60,189 bases of DNA from a bacterium (GCA_021786295.1 JAJYNO010000037.1:1-60189), one strand, 5' to 3'; counted from the first letter of the stretch, positions 39,850 through 49,272 are shown. The notes: generated by a model from the sequence alone, not told the origin. Numbers and translations are program-made.

Positions 39850-40332
39850 TCAGGACCCGCTCTTTTCCGAACCGCTCTGGCAGACCATGCAGTAGCGAGC
39901 CGAAGGCAGGGCCTTTATGCGCTTCTTCTCTATCTGCTTCTTGCAGTGCTCGCAGAGGCCGTAGGTCCCCTTCTCCATTTTGCGCAGGGCCGCGTCTATG
40001 TCCCGCAGGATCTGGCGCTCGTTGTCGGAAAGCTCGAACAGGATCTCCTTGTCCAGGCTCTGGGAGGCCTGGTCTATGGAGTCACCGACCTCGGGCTCCA
40101 GCAGGTCCAGGTTCTTCTTGTCCTCGACGTTCTTCGTGATGTCCGCCTTCATCTCGGCGAGGGAGGCGGCTATTTCCGCCAGCTCGCTCCTGGTGAGGGA
40201 CTCGTCCTGGCGGTTTTTCTGCGGCGCGGGTGTTTTCCCGGCCTTTGCCGGAGCGGCCTTCCTGGCTGCGGTCTTCCCGGCGGGAGCCGCCTTCCTTACG
40301 GTCTTCTTGTCCGCGGTCTTTGTCTTTTTCAT
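39850..40332 (-). CDS. DksA/TraR-family zinc-finger protein
   Basis: The 160-residue protein has a long basic Ala/Lys/Pro-rich N-terminal tail (1-43), a helical coiled-coil region (about 48-120) and a C-terminal four-Cys zinc finger (C127, C130, C148, C151; CEHC and CMVC). The segment ALRKMEKGTYGLCEHC is typical of the family. Such proteins enter the RNA polymerase secondary channel and alter promoter use, often with ppGpp. The tip residues (an Asp-Ala pair in E. coli DksA) are not evident, so its effect may differ. The basic tail is a distinctive addition. Confidence 0.85.
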   Translation of the reverse strand: MKKTKTADKKTVRKAAPAGKTAARKAAPAKAGKTPAPQKNRQDESLTRSELAEIAASLAEMKADITKNVEDKKNLDLLEPEVGDSIDQASQSLDKEILFELSDNERQILRDIDAALRKMEKGTYGLCEHCKKQIEKKRIKALPSARYCMVCQSGSEKSGS

Positions 40333-40361
40333 CGTGTGCCTCCGTCCAAAAAAGTCGTTTG

Positions 40362-41339
40362 CTAATGCTGAGAGGTGCTGAAGAACATCGGGCGCTTTTC
40401 CGTGATCACGGCGCGCGAGGCTTTTATCCTGTCCCTGTAGTACTTCGGCAGCCGGAACGCCCCTGTTATCGTCAGTCCGTCAGAGAATTTGAGCGGGCGT
40501 CTCAGCCGGCCGGCGGCCGCGCGGTCCAGCGCGGCCTCTGACAGCCTGGCCGGGGCCGCGGAGGGATCGTCGGTGCAGTAGAGGAAGGTCCAGGGCATGT
40601 CGTAAGCCGGAATAAAGGCCGAGTAGCTGCCTACGAACCGGAAAGCCCTCCGCAGCGTGCTGAAGAGGGCCGGGTGCAGGTCGAACTGCAGCGGCGTGCC
40701 CGGGCCGGCCTGCAGCGTGAAGATCGCCCCAGGCGCCAGTACGCGCTTCAGGCGCCTGTAGAACTCCAGCGTGTAGAGGGAGCAGGCGGGCCCGCCCTCT
40801 ATCGGGCTGGGCAGGTCGGAGTAGACGAGGTCGAACTTGAGCGAGGTGCCGGCTATGAACTTCTTCGCGTCCTGGGCCAGCAGCCGCAGACGGGGGTCGG
40901 AGAAGGCCCCCCTGTGCCAGGAGCCCAGATGCTTCTCGGCGAAGCGCAGGATGTTGTAGTCGATGTCGGCCATCACCGCCAGCTCTATGCCGCGGTCGTT
41001 CAGTATCTCCCTGGCGGTGGCGCCCTCCCCCCCGCCGAGGATGAAGGCCCTGCGCGGGGCGCGGTGGGCCAGCAGCGCCGGGCAGACGAGGGATTCGTGG
41101 TAGAAGGCCTCGTCGTACTGGCTGGACTGCGTTTCCCCGTCTATAACGAGCACCTTGCCGAAGGTATGCGTCTTCAGCAAAGCCGCCTCCTGGAAGGCCG
41201 TGGAGGAGGTCTCCAGCAGCTTTACTGCGCGGTGCGCGTGCAGCTCGCCGGGAGTGAAGAACTCCACGAACCAGTCCCCTTTCGGCAGGATGCTGCCAGA
41301 ATTCTTTATCCAGTCGAATCTCTTTTTCATCCCGGTCAT
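40362..41339 (-). CDS. speE: Spermidine synthase-like aminopropyltransferase
   Basis: The 325-residue enzyme likely transfers an aminopropyl group from decarboxylated SAM to putrescine or a related amine. It shows the small N-terminal beta domain (WFVEFFTPGELHAHRAVK), the Rossmann motif FILGGGEGATAREIL and the acidic residue pair around MADID. The usual DSTDP motif is replaced by SDLPSPIEGG, keeping the Asp but with a changed context, so amine specificity may differ. Its ATG overlaps the speD stop (ATGA), giving a two-gene polyamine operon. Confidence 0.87.
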   Translation of the reverse strand: MTGMKKRFDWIKNSGSILPKGDWFVEFFTPGELHAHRAVKLLETSSTAFQEAALLKTHTFGKVLVIDGETQSSQYDEAFYHESLVCPALLAHRAPRRAFILGGGEGATAREILNDRGIELAVMADIDYNILRFAEKHLGSWHRGAFSDPRLRLLAQDAKKFIAGTSLKFDLVYSDLPSPIEGGPACSLYTLEFYRRLKRVLAPGAIFTLQAGPGTPLQFDLHPALFSTLRRAFRFVGSYSAFIPAYDMPWTFLYCTDDPSAAPARLSEAALDRAAAGRLRRPLKFSDGLTITGAFRLPKYYRDRIKASRAVITEKRPMFFSTSQH

Positions 41340-41689
41340 CTTGGCAGCAGGCCTCTTTCCAGTTTCATCACGCTGAAATGCCCGGCCTTGAAAAGTTTCT
41401 TCACTACCCTGAAGGCCTCCCAGGGGCGGGTACCGGCCCCGCAGGTATACAGGTCCACGGAAGCGTACCGGTGCTCGGGCCAGGTGTGGATCGCGAAATG
41501 GGACTCCGCTATCACCACCACCCCTGAAACGCCGTACGGCTTGAAATGATGGAATATCGAGTCTATTATTGTCGCGTTCGCGGCCCTGGCGGCCTCCAGC
41601 ATGGAGTCCTGCACGGCCGAAACCGAAGAGAGCACGGCGGAGCTGCAGTCGTAAAGTTCCAGTATCAGGTGCTGTCCGAGCGCTTTCAT
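41336..41689 (-). CDS. speD: S-adenosylmethionine decarboxylase proenzyme (bacterial class)
   Basis: The 117-residue proenzyme cleaves itself to form a pyruvoyl cofactor. The cleavage Ser is S63 in AESHFAIHTWPE; the other active-site residues H68 and C83 fall at the positions known from Thermotoga maritima AdoMetDC. Length and spacing fit the small SpeH-type proteins. Its product, decarboxylated SAM, feeds the SpeE encoded next. Confidence 0.96.
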   Translation of the reverse strand: MKALGQHLILELYDCSSAVLSSVSAVQDSMLEAARAANATIIDSIFHHFKPYGVSGVVVIAESHFAIHTWPEHRYASVDLYTCGAGTRPWEAFRVVKKLFKAGHFSVMKLERGLLPR

Positions 41690-41706
41690 CGATTTTCCGG
41701 TTTAAT

Positions 41707-41735
41707 AATCTATATTATTAGCCTGTACGTGTCAA
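41707..41735 (-). promoter_or_regulatory. Promoter of speD-speE
   Basis: On the minus strand, -35 TTGACA (41735-41730), 17-bp spacer, -10 TAGATT (41712-41707). Transcription would begin near 41700, giving a leader of about 10 nt with no strong Shine-Dalgarno. Confidence 0.6.
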
Positions 41736-41821
41736 CAGGAATCGGCGGCCCGGACGGAGCAAGGCCCGGGGCCCGGCCCGGGCTCGGTCCTCCGCCGGAA
41801 AGCGCGCGCCGCGGGCGCGGC

Positions 41822-42859
41822 TCACTGGAAGGAGATGTCCTGCATCTTCGTGAAGATGGTGCGGTCCCTGCGCTGGAAGATAGGGCTGCGGAAAGGGAAG
41901 TCGAACGTCAGCGAGATGCGGTGCGTGGAACCCAGCTCCCCCATCGGCACGTAGGCGTAGTCCAGGCTGAAGAAGTGCAGCGTGGCCCCGAGGCCTATCG
42001 TGAAGCCGCCCAGCCCGTCGTTCATGCGCCGGGTGTCCAGTCCCGCGCGTACGCAGAGGCGCGTGAGCTCGTTGGGGGTGGTGGCCAGCTCGGCGCCGAC
42101 CCGGACGCTGGGGCTGTTCTGCTTCGGCATCACGATGTCCGTATCCAGCAGGAAGTTGCGGAAAGGATTGATGGAGGCGCCCAGCGTGAAGGTGAGCGGC
42201 AGCGGGTTCGATTCCTGGTCGTAGCGCAGCCCGCCTCCCATGTTGGTGGCCGTGACCGCCAGGCGGTACGGGATGTCCGAGAAATTGTAGGTCATCACGC
42301 CGAAGTCGGCCGCGTAGGCCTTGGCAGAGTCCAGGATCTGGGATTTTATGTACTTGGCCGAGACGCCCATCGAGACGTCGGTGTCCTTGTCGGACAATTC
42401 CAGGATGGCCTTGCTGTAGGAGACCGTGAAAACCTCGTCGCGCGGGGTGAAGCTGCCGAGCGTGGCTCCGTTGATGTCGGTCTGCGGGATGGCGCCTATG
42501 TCCGTCATCAGCGCTGATCCCGCTATCACCGAATCGTAGGAAAGGCGCTGGGCGTAGGCCGCGTACTGGTAGCTGATGCTTTCCAGGTACTGCGCGCGCA
42601 TGAACACTGCGGAAAGCTTCGGGATCTGCACCAGGCCGGCGGGGTTCCAGTAGACCGCGGAGGCGTCGTCGCTTACGGCCGAATAAGCCCCGCCCATGGC
42701 GGCGGCCCTGGCCCCTACCTGCAGGTTCAGGAAGTCCGCCGTGGTGGCGCCTTCTGCCTTGTTAGTGAAATAGGTCGGGTCCTGATTGGCGCGCAGGGGG
42801 GCCGCCGCCAGCGCCAGCGCAGCGGCCAGGAACAGGATTTTTTCGGCGGACTTGTTCAT
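41822..42859 (-). CDS. porV: PorV/PorQ-family outer-membrane protein
   Basis: The 345-residue protein has a signal peptide (1-24) and the PorV hallmark near the N-terminus: FLNLQVGARAAAMGGAYSAVSDDASAVYWNPAGL in spaced form (GARAxAMGGA, then YWNPAGL). About 14 amphipathic strands follow, in a FadL-like barrel. In Bacteroidota PorV is the shuttle of the type IX secretion system that binds cargo C-terminal domains. It lies directly after (1 bp) the giant kelch gene, whose C-terminus resembles such a domain, so the two are probably carrier and cargo. Confidence 0.88.
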   Translation of the reverse strand: MNKSAEKILFLAAALALAAAPLRANQDPTYFTNKAEGATTADFLNLQVGARAAAMGGAYSAVSDDASAVYWNPAGLVQIPKLSAVFMRAQYLESISYQYAAYAQRLSYDSVIAGSALMTDIGAIPQTDINGATLGSFTPRDEVFTVSYSKAILELSDKDTDVSMGVSAKYIKSQILDSAKAYAADFGVMTYNFSDIPYRLAVTATNMGGGLRYDQESNPLPLTFTLGASINPFRNFLLDTDIVMPKQNSPSVRVGAELATTPNELTRLCVRAGLDTRRMNDGLGGFTIGLGATLHFFSLDYAYVPMGELGSTHRISLTFDFPFRSPIFQRRDRTIFTKMQDISFQ

Positions 42860-42860
42860 A

Positions 42861-45800
42861 TCACCTTTCCACCGCCAGCTTCAGGATCTTCTTGCCCTCG
42901 CTGGAGTCTATCACGGCCAGGTAAACCCCGCTCGCCACCAGGTAGCCGGATTTGTTGACGCCTTTCCAGATGACCATCCCGGTGCTGGCCACCGGCGACT
43001 CCCAGATCTTGTCGCCGGAGAGGGTGTAGATGCGCACCTTGGAGTCAGCCGGGATGTTGTCTATGGTGACGAACCCCTGCCCGCGGTTGGTGTAGAACGG
43101 GTTAGGGTAGGCGATGACGTTGCTGAGGTTGGTGGCGGCCGTGCGCAGCGCCAGCTGGAAGTGGCTGAAGTGGTTCAGCGTCGCCGTTATCGTGCGCGCC
43201 CCGACGTTGACCGTGGTCTCCAGCGGCAGGCACTGGCCGGTGACCGGATTGTAGCGGGCCAGGACTATCCTGGGGGCGTAGTTGATGATGTCGTTTATGG
43301 TCTGCTGGGTGTCGGACCTGGTGTCGAAAGTAAGCGTGAGCGTGACCGGGATCTGCGGCTGCAGCCCGTCCTGCGAGTAGACGTTCACGCCCACGGGAAC
43401 GCCGCCAGGCAGGAAGCCGCAGTCGTCCGCAGAAGCGGAGGAGATGGCTATGGGCGTGGGCTGCTGGAAGGCGGCCTCCGGGACCAGCATAGCGACCGTG
43501 CGGTTGTCGGGCAGCACCCCGGAGATGGTCACGTCGGTCGACGGGTCGCTCGTGCCGCCTACCGAGCCCGGGGGCGCGCCGGTCGGTCCGGAAAGGGTGT
43601 AGACGGCGGCCGCCCGCTTGTGGGCGGTAACGCCGGCGGTGTAGTTGGGGCTGGTCACGTCGCAGTTGGCCAGGGAGAGGGCCTCTCCGTTGCAGGCCGC
43701 CACGTCGAAGTAGTAGGTCGTGGCTGTGAGCAGGCCGGTGATGAGGGTCGCGCTGCTCGTGTAATGCTGCGAGAAGGGCGTGTAGGTCTCTATCGGAGGA
43801 GCGAGGAGGCCGTTGACGTCCAGGCTGGTGGAGCCGCGCACCTCGTAGACGGTGGCGTCGGAGTTGCCCGCCGTGTCCCATATCAGGCCTATAGATCGGA
43901 TCGTTATGCCGCTGGCGGAGAGCGAGGCCGGAACGTTGGCCAGCGTGTACTTGTAGCCGAGGTCCACCGCGGTGCCGGCTATGCCGTCGCCGTTGGACGG
44001 CTGCAGCGTGAAGGAATATTTCACGTTGGGAGAAAGCCCGGCGAACGCCGCGGCGCTGCCGGTGACGGACTGCGACGAGACGAGAGTCGCGCCGGTAGAA
44101 AGGTTCACGTCGTACACCGTGAAGGTGGAATTCCCGTTGGTTATCCAGTTGGCGGTTATGGCGCCGGTGGAAACCCCTGTGAAGATGTTGGGGGCCGCGG
44201 GCGACGGCTGGACGGTAAGCGTGTAAACTCCGGCCGGATAGGTGAACGGACCGTATACCGGGCCGCTGGCCGTGTCCTTGACGGCGCGGACCGCCGCGTA
44301 GTACGGCATGTTCGGGTGCAGGCCGGCTTCCGTGGCGTTGTCGGCGGTAGTGGATGCGATCTGCACCGCGGACTGCGTCCCGGCGGTCACGTCGTAAAGT
44401 TCATAGTGGTCGGCCCCAGCCGCCTGGGCCCAGGACCAGTTTATCGTGGTCCCGTCCAGGGGCTGGCCCGTGAAATTGGTGACGGCGCTCACTGTGACGG
44501 TCGTGGCGTAATTGGTGAAAGCGGTCGGTGTCCCGTCGCCGTTCATGGCCCTGACCCGGAAGTCGTAGGGCTGGTTGGCGGAAAGCTGGGCGATGACCGT
44601 GGAGGTGCTCATGTAGTTAACGCTGAAAGGCACTGGAGTGGAGATAGCCAGCGGATCGGAGAACTGCGGGCTCCTGGAGGGAGACATCGAGACCTCGTAG
44701 ATGGTCTGAGGGGTATTCCCGTTGGCGGACCATTCCAGCGTGGCGGCTTCGAAGCTGGCCCCCGTCAGCGTCAGCGGAGACGGGACCGCGGCCAGCGTGT
44801 AATAGGTGTCCGAAGCGGAAAGGGCGCCGGTCCCGCCCTGGTTGTACGGGGCCACCATTATGGAGGCTGCCGTGTTGGGGACGAGGCCCGCCTGCGTGTA
44901 GCGGGCAGTCGCGCCGAGCCCCGGGAAACTGACGGTGGCTATGAAGACGTCGTCGGTGGCGGAGTATACCGCGTAGCCGTCCACGGGCGCGCTGAGGTTG
45001 ATGTTCCCGGAATCCCAGCTCCACGTTACTGCCCCCGTGCCGTTCACGGCGCCGGTGGGTTTGGAGGGCGTGCCGGATGGGCGGGGCAGCGTGACCTGCA
45101 CGACGTGGCCGTCGGAGAACTGGCCGTTGTCGGCGACGCGCATCATGTACCAGCCGTGCGGCATCTCCCCCGGCAGCGACGGAGCCACCACGGTTATCGA
45201 CGAAAGCGCGGTATCCCAGCCGGGGCCTCCGACGCTGCCGTAGAGCCCGCCGTAGGCGCTGTAGATCCGGGTGGACAGGTCTATGAGGAAGCCGCTGGGG
45301 TTGTCTATCTGCTGCATGTAGAGGCGCGGATTGCTGAAAGAGGAATTGGCCGCGGCCGCCCCGCCCCCGGAGGCTTCGGTGAGGCCGAAGAAGTTGGAGG
45401 TGCCGCTCTGCAGCGTGACGCTCCCCCCCCAGTCGAAATACTGCGTGCCGGTGGAGATCAGCGGCTGGCGGGTCGTATCCGCGGTAAGCCCGTCCACGTC
45501 CGGAGTCATGCTGAAGTCTATTATGTCGGTGGTGTTGAGGTAACCGCTGCCGCTCCAGCCGCCTATGTCTACGATCTTGTTGTCACTGGTAAGGACGGAG
45601 GTGTGGTGTATCCTGCCCGAGACCAGGGAGCCCTGAAGCATCCATGCGCGGAAATCAGGGTCGTAGCTCTCCGGGAGGGCCTGCGCTATGCCGCGCATTT
45701 CTCCGCCGGTTACCATTATCTTGCCGTTCGGCAGCAGCAGCGCGCGGTGGTTGGCGCGGTTGTAGGTCATGGCCGGCCCGTAGGTCCAGCCCGTTCCGTT

Positions 45801-48692
45801 GTAGATCTCTATCGAGCTGAGGCTGTCGATGCCGTCCGAGCCGCCTATGACCACGACGTTCCCGTCCCGGAGCAGCGTCGCGGTGTGATCGTAGCGGGCC
45901 GTGCCGAGGTCGGGCCCCGGAGAGAAGTTCCTCGTGGAGTAATTGTAGAGCTCCGTCTTCTTCAGCGGACCGCTGGCGTCCAGGCCTCCGGCTATCAGCA
46001 CCTGGCCGCTCTTCAGCAGCGTGGCGGTATGCTGGGCCCGGCCGTAGTTCATCGTGCCGCCGTCGGCCCAGTAGGCGGCGGAGGTTATGTAGATCTCCGC
46101 GGTGTCCGAGTAGGCGCCGTCGCTGTCGCCGCCGGTGACCAGCACGTTGCCGTCCGGCAGCAGCGTGGCCGTGTGGTTCTGCCTCGCGTGAGCCATGGGG
46201 GAGGTCGGCACCCAGCGCTGCGTGTCGGGGTAGAAGATCTCGGCCGAACTGATCGCCACTCCGGCCCCGGTGACGCCGCCGGTGACCAGCACGTCGCCGT
46301 TCGGCAGCAGCGTGGCGGTGTGGTTGGACCTGGGGGTGGTCATCGGGGCGGTCTCCGCCCACTTCTTGGTGAGCGGGTCCATCATCTCGCAACTGGCCAG
46401 CGGCCTGATGCCGTCGGAGCCGCCGCAGGTTAGGATCCTGCCGTCCGGCAGCAGCGTGCTCGTGTGATAGGCCCTGGGGGAGTTGAGGTCCGGGCCGGCG
46501 GTCCAGATGGAGGAGCCCGACTGGGCGGAGATGTACGCCGGGATGAAGGTCGTGGAAATGCCGTTGGGATAGAAATTCGTGTTAGGAGCCCTGCGGCAGT
46601 CGAGCAGGGGGGTGGCGGTCTCGCAGTTCTCTCCGCCGATTATGAGCGCGTCGTCCGCGGGGGTATAGAGCGCGATGTTATGGTACGCCGGAGAGGCCAG
46701 CCCCGGGGACTTGTTGGTGTCCGTCAGGTCGGACCATTTGTTGCTGTCCGGGTAATAGGAGAGCTCGGAACTGAACACCATGCCCCGGACCACCATGGTG
46801 GACTGGTCGAAAACGTAGGCCGGCGCGGTGTCGTGCGGGTCCAGCTTCTCGGCCGCGTAGTTCAGCGTCAGATTGAGCGTTATCGGAACCCCCCCCACCT
46901 GGGCGGCCCCTATTGGATCGGCGGCGTAGAAAGTGGTCCCGTCGGGCAGGCTGGTGAGGTTGTTGAACGTTCCGGACACGTTGGTGAAGACCAGCGGCGC
47001 CGAGAACTGGCAGGTTTTCTTGGAGGAGTCGCAATAGACGGGGCCGGCTATGCTGAAATCCGCCGAGCCTCCGCTGAAGATCAGGGAGTAGGTCTGGCCG
47101 CCGTCGGCCTCTCCGGAGGTGATGGCGGCGGAGCCTATTACGCCGCCGTCCTCCTCGTAGGGCAGCGAGAAGGTGACGTTGGAGGTGATGTCGGCGTTGC
47201 TGAAAGAGATGTTCTTGTCCCCCGGATAGGCGTCGGAGTCCAGCGTGATGGTGGAGGTTATCATCGTGGTGACGGAGTCCTTGCCTGAGGTCACCGACTG
47301 GGGCGAGAACGTCACCGTACCGGACGGGTTGGTAAGCGCTACCGTATTGCTGAATTCTCCGGGCAGGAATCCGTTCCCGAGCAGCAGGCCTACCGCGAGC
47401 CCGTCGGCGACCACGCGGCCGTTGGAGATATTTATCTGAGCGTTGGCCATCTGGATGGAGGGCGTGCCGGGCGTGGGCGGCGGCGAGAAGTAGAGGTCGG
47501 CGTCGTTTAGTCTGCCGGAGACGGCCCGGGAGAGCGAGAAGTCAAGCGGGAACTTGATCACGGAGGAGCCGTTCACCGTGGCGGTGGTGGCGCCGGTGGT
47601 GCTCAGGTATATTACGGAGTCCTGGGTGAGGGACGGGGAGTTGAGGAAGAACGTCGGATAGATGTTGCCGTAACCGCCGTAGAAGGTTATCACCCCGTCG
47701 GCGCCGAGTATGGCCGAATGACCGGCCATCCTGTACGGAAGCGAACCGAAAGTGCTTTCCTGCACGGCGACGCGTCCGCCCTGCTGGTCGAAGAACTCCG
47801 CGCCGTCTATATACCCCTGCGTGCCGTCGTTCTGGCCGGTATCGAAATGCGCTATATGCCAGCAGTCCTCCAGCAGGCTGTCGAGCGACTGGTCGCAGTA
47901 CATCCGGTTGGCCGCGTTGTAGCCGCCGGCTATCATGATGAGGCCGTTGTTCAAAACGGTGGCGGTATGGTCTATCCTGCCCTGCAGCAGCGAGGAGACA
48001 GGCTTCCAGATATTGTCCGCGGCGTAGTACATCTCGTTCTGCACATTGTACTGCCATTGGCCGGAGACGAACTGGCGTCCGCCGGAAACGAAGACGTTCC
48101 CCCCGCGCACGAGGGTGGCGGTGTGCCCGACCCGGGGGCTCGTCATGGCCGCCGCGGGGGTCACGTTGCCGGAGACCGGGTCGAAGAGATCGCAGGTGTT
48201 GGTGACAGCGGTAATAGCCCCGGACTGGCCGCCGCAGAGCAGGACCTGGCCGGCGTACGGGCCGCTGGAGAGGAGCGTGGCGGTGTGGCCTCCCCTGGCT
48301 ACGGACATCGAGCCTGCTCCGGTGCAGGTTTCGGTAGTCGGGTTGCAGACCTCGAGGGAACTGAGCGGGGTCCCCCCGGCTCCGAACCCGCCGGCTACCA
48401 GAACGCGGCCATCGGACATCAGGGTGGCGGTGTGCGACGACCGGGCGACCGTGAGTCCGGAGGTCCAGTGGCCCGAAGTGGAATCGTCGTAGGCGGCGGA
48501 CTTCATGTTGTAGACCTGCACCGTGTTGGTCGGGGCGCCGGAGGCGTCCGCGCCGCCGGTGAGCAGGATGTTGCCGTCGGGGAGCAGCGTCGCGGTCCCG
48601 TCCAGGCGCGGCAGGAGAGCGGCCGCGCTCGCCGAGCCGGCCGGCAGCGCCGCGGCCAGGAGTGACAGTAAGATCGCTTTTCTGAAATTCAT
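42861..48692 (-). CDS. Giant secreted kelch/fibronectin III protein with type IX-like C-terminal domain
   Basis: The 1943-residue protein has a signal peptide (about 1-24). Kelch-like repeats lie in two blocks (about 30-350 and 667-1034; at least 13 copies of a motif like HTATLLPDGNVLVTGG). A beta-rich region separates them (about 370-650). An E-set domain like that at the end of galactose oxidase follows (about 1085-1200, PHGWYMMRVADNGQFSDGH). Five or six fibronectin III modules come next (about 1204-1670). The last 85 residues (from about 1859) read YPNPF...VRIYTLSGDKIWE...WKGVNKSGYLVASGVY, the pattern of FlgD-like/type IX sorting domains. It is probably on the cell surface or released. A catalytic copper site is not evident. 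Confidence 0.85.
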   Translation of the reverse strand: MNFRKAILLSLLAAALPAGSASAAALLPRLDGTATLLPDGNILLTGGADASGAPTNTVQVYNMKSAAYDDSTSGHWTSGLTVARSSHTATLMSDGRVLVAGGFGAGGTPLSSLEVCNPTTETCTGAGSMSVARGGHTATLLSSGPYAGQVLLCGGQSGAITAVTNTCDLFDPVSGNVTPAAAMTSPRVGHTATLVRGGNVFVSGGRQFVSGQWQYNVQNEMYYAADNIWKPVSSLLQGRIDHTATVLNNGLIMIAGGYNAANRMYCDQSLDSLLEDCWHIAHFDTGQNDGTQGYIDGAEFFDQQGGRVAVQESTFGSLPYRMAGHSAILGADGVITFYGGYGNIYPTFFLNSPSLTQDSVIYLSTTGATTATVNGSSVIKFPLDFSLSRAVSGRLNDADLYFSPPPTPGTPSIQMANAQINISNGRVVADGLAVGLLLGNGFLPGEFSNTVALTNPSGTVTFSPQSVTSGKDSVTTMITSTITLDSDAYPGDKNISFSNADITSNVTFSLPYEEDGGVIGSAAITSGEADGGQTYSLIFSGGSADFSIAGPVYCDSSKKTCQFSAPLVFTNVSGTFNNLTSLPDGTTFYAADPIGAAQVGGVPITLNLTLNYAAEKLDPHDTAPAYVFDQSTMVVRGMVFSSELSYYPDSNKWSDLTDTNKSPGLASPAYHNIALYTPADDALIIGGENCETATPLLDCRRAPNTNFYPNGISTTFIPAYISAQSGSSIWTAGPDLNSPRAYHTSTLLPDGRILTCGGSDGIRPLASCEMMDPLTKKWAETAPMTTPRSNHTATLLPNGDVLVTGGVTGAGVAISSAEIFYPDTQRWVPTSPMAHARQNHTATLLPDGNVLVTGGDSDGAYSDTAEIYITSAAYWADGGTMNYGRAQHTATLLKSGQVLIAGGLDASGPLKKTELYNYSTRNFSPGPDLGTARYDHTATLLRDGNVVVIGGSDGIDSLSSIEIYNGTGWTYGPAMTYNRANHRALLLPNGKIMVTGGEMRGIAQALPESYDPDFRAWMLQGSLVSGRIHHTSVLTSDNKIVDIGGWSGSGYLNTTDIIDFSMTPDVDGLTADTTRQPLISTGTQYFDWGGSVTLQSGTSNFFGLTEASGGGAAAANSSFSNPRLYMQQIDNPSGFLIDLSTRIYSAYGGLYGSVGGPGWDTALSSITVVAPSLPGEMPHGWYMMRVADNGQFSDGHVVQVTLPRPSGTPSKPTGAVNGTGAVTWSWDSGNINLSAPVDGYAVYSATDDVFIATVSFPGLGATARYTQAGLVPNTAASIMVAPYNQGGTGALSASDTYYTLAAVPSPLTLTGASFEAATLEWSANGNTPQTIYEVSMSPSRSPQFSDPLAISTPVPFSVNYMSTSTVIAQLSANQPYDFRVRAMNGDGTPTAFTNYATTVTVSAVTNFTGQPLDGTTINWSWAQAAGADHYELYDVTAGTQSAVQIASTTADNATEAGLHPNMPYYAAVRAVKDTASGPVYGPFTYPAGVYTLTVQPSPAAPNIFTGVSTGAITANWITNGNSTFTVYDVNLSTGATLVSSQSVTGSAAAFAGLSPNVKYSFTLQPSNGDGIAGTAVDLGYKYTLANVPASLSASGITIRSIGLIWDTAGNSDATVYEVRGSTSLDVNGLLAPPIETYTPFSQHYTSSATLITGLLTATTYYFDVAACNGEALSLANCDVTSPNYTAGVTAHKRAAAVYTLSGPTGAPPGSVGGTSDPSTDVTISGVLPDNRTVAMLVPEAAFQQPTPIAISSASADDCGFLPGGVPVGVNVYSQDGLQPQIPVTLTLTFDTRSDTQQTINDIINYAPRIVLARYNPVTGQCLPLETTVNVGARTITATLNHFSHFQLALRTAATNLSNVIAYPNPFYTNRGQGFVTIDNIPADSKVRIYTLSGDKIWESPVASTGMVIWKGVNKSGYLVASGVYLAVIDSSEGKKILKLAVER

Positions 48693-48747
48693 ATGCGCCC
48701 GATATAGTCTACATTAGGACTGTTACAGGTTTGTTAACGGATTCCGC

Positions 48748-49272
48748 CTACTCCACGGTGACGAGAGAGTCCCCGATCGGGGCTTTAGGCTTGCCCGGAT
48801 CCAGTTTTTTCTGCCCGTCTACGTTGAAATGGTACGGATAGGTGCCTGGAAGGATGTAGATCTCGACTTTCCAGATGCCGTTCTTCTTTTTCATGGCACG
48901 CGGCTTCCAGGAGGTGAAACTGCCGGATATCTCCACGGATCTGGCCTTCGGGGCCTTGAACTCGAAAGCGGTCTTTACGGCCTTGACCTTTACGGTCTCG
49001 ACCTTCGGTGCGGTTTGTTCCGGCTTCGCGGGCTCAGTGGTTTTTTTGTCCTCTGCCGCCGGCTCCGCGGCCTGGTTCCGGGCGGGCTCCGTCGCCCCGG
49101 TCTGATCCGGCTCGGCGGCGTCCTGGGCGGGAGGCGGCGGCACCGGGCTTACTCCCACGGTATCTCCGGAAAAATGGAGCGCCATTCTCTGGTATATGGA
49201 ATAGCCGGCCAGGGCCATGACGGCCAGGCTGAGCAGGGAGGCCGCGGCCCAAAAAGACTTGGATTTTTTCAT
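48748..49272 (-). CDS. Membrane-anchored CBM48/AMPK-like glycan-binding protein
   Basis: The 174-residue protein has a single N-terminal helix (about 7-25) and a low-complexity Pro/Glu/Ala/Thr linker (about 38-92). A C-terminal domain (about 95-174) carries the AMPK1-CBM/CBM48 pattern FEFKAPKARSVEISGSFTSW, then GIWKVEIYILPGTYPYHFNV, with the Trp and Lys residues that bind alpha-glucans in relatives. Binding to glycogen-like sugars is inferred. It lies next to the kelch gene with 55 bp between them. ATG 49272 is the start that leaves the basic KKSKS segment just before the helix. Confidence 0.8.
   Translation of the reverse strand: MKKSKSFWAAASLLSLAVMALAGYSIYQRMALHFSGDTVGVSPVPPPPAQDAAEPDQTGATEPARNQAAEPAAEDKKTTEPAKPEQTAPKVETVKVKAVKTAFEFKAPKARSVEISGSFTSWKPRAMKKKNGIWKVEIYILPGTYPYHFNVDGQKKLDPGKPKAPIGDSLVTVE

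Noticed and set aside
42786..46433. A 1215-codon plus-strand open frame opposite the kelch gene
   Set aside because: It mirrors GC-rich codons of the opposite strand, is full of Val/Gly/Arg-rich sequence and has no domain. The minus-strand kelch frame has clear repeats and a signal peptide.
42900..48600. Regular repeats in DNA considered as a tandem repeat or CRISPR-like array
   Set aside because: The repetition follows the codons of kelch motifs at irregular spacing, with varied DNA sequence and no spacer structure.
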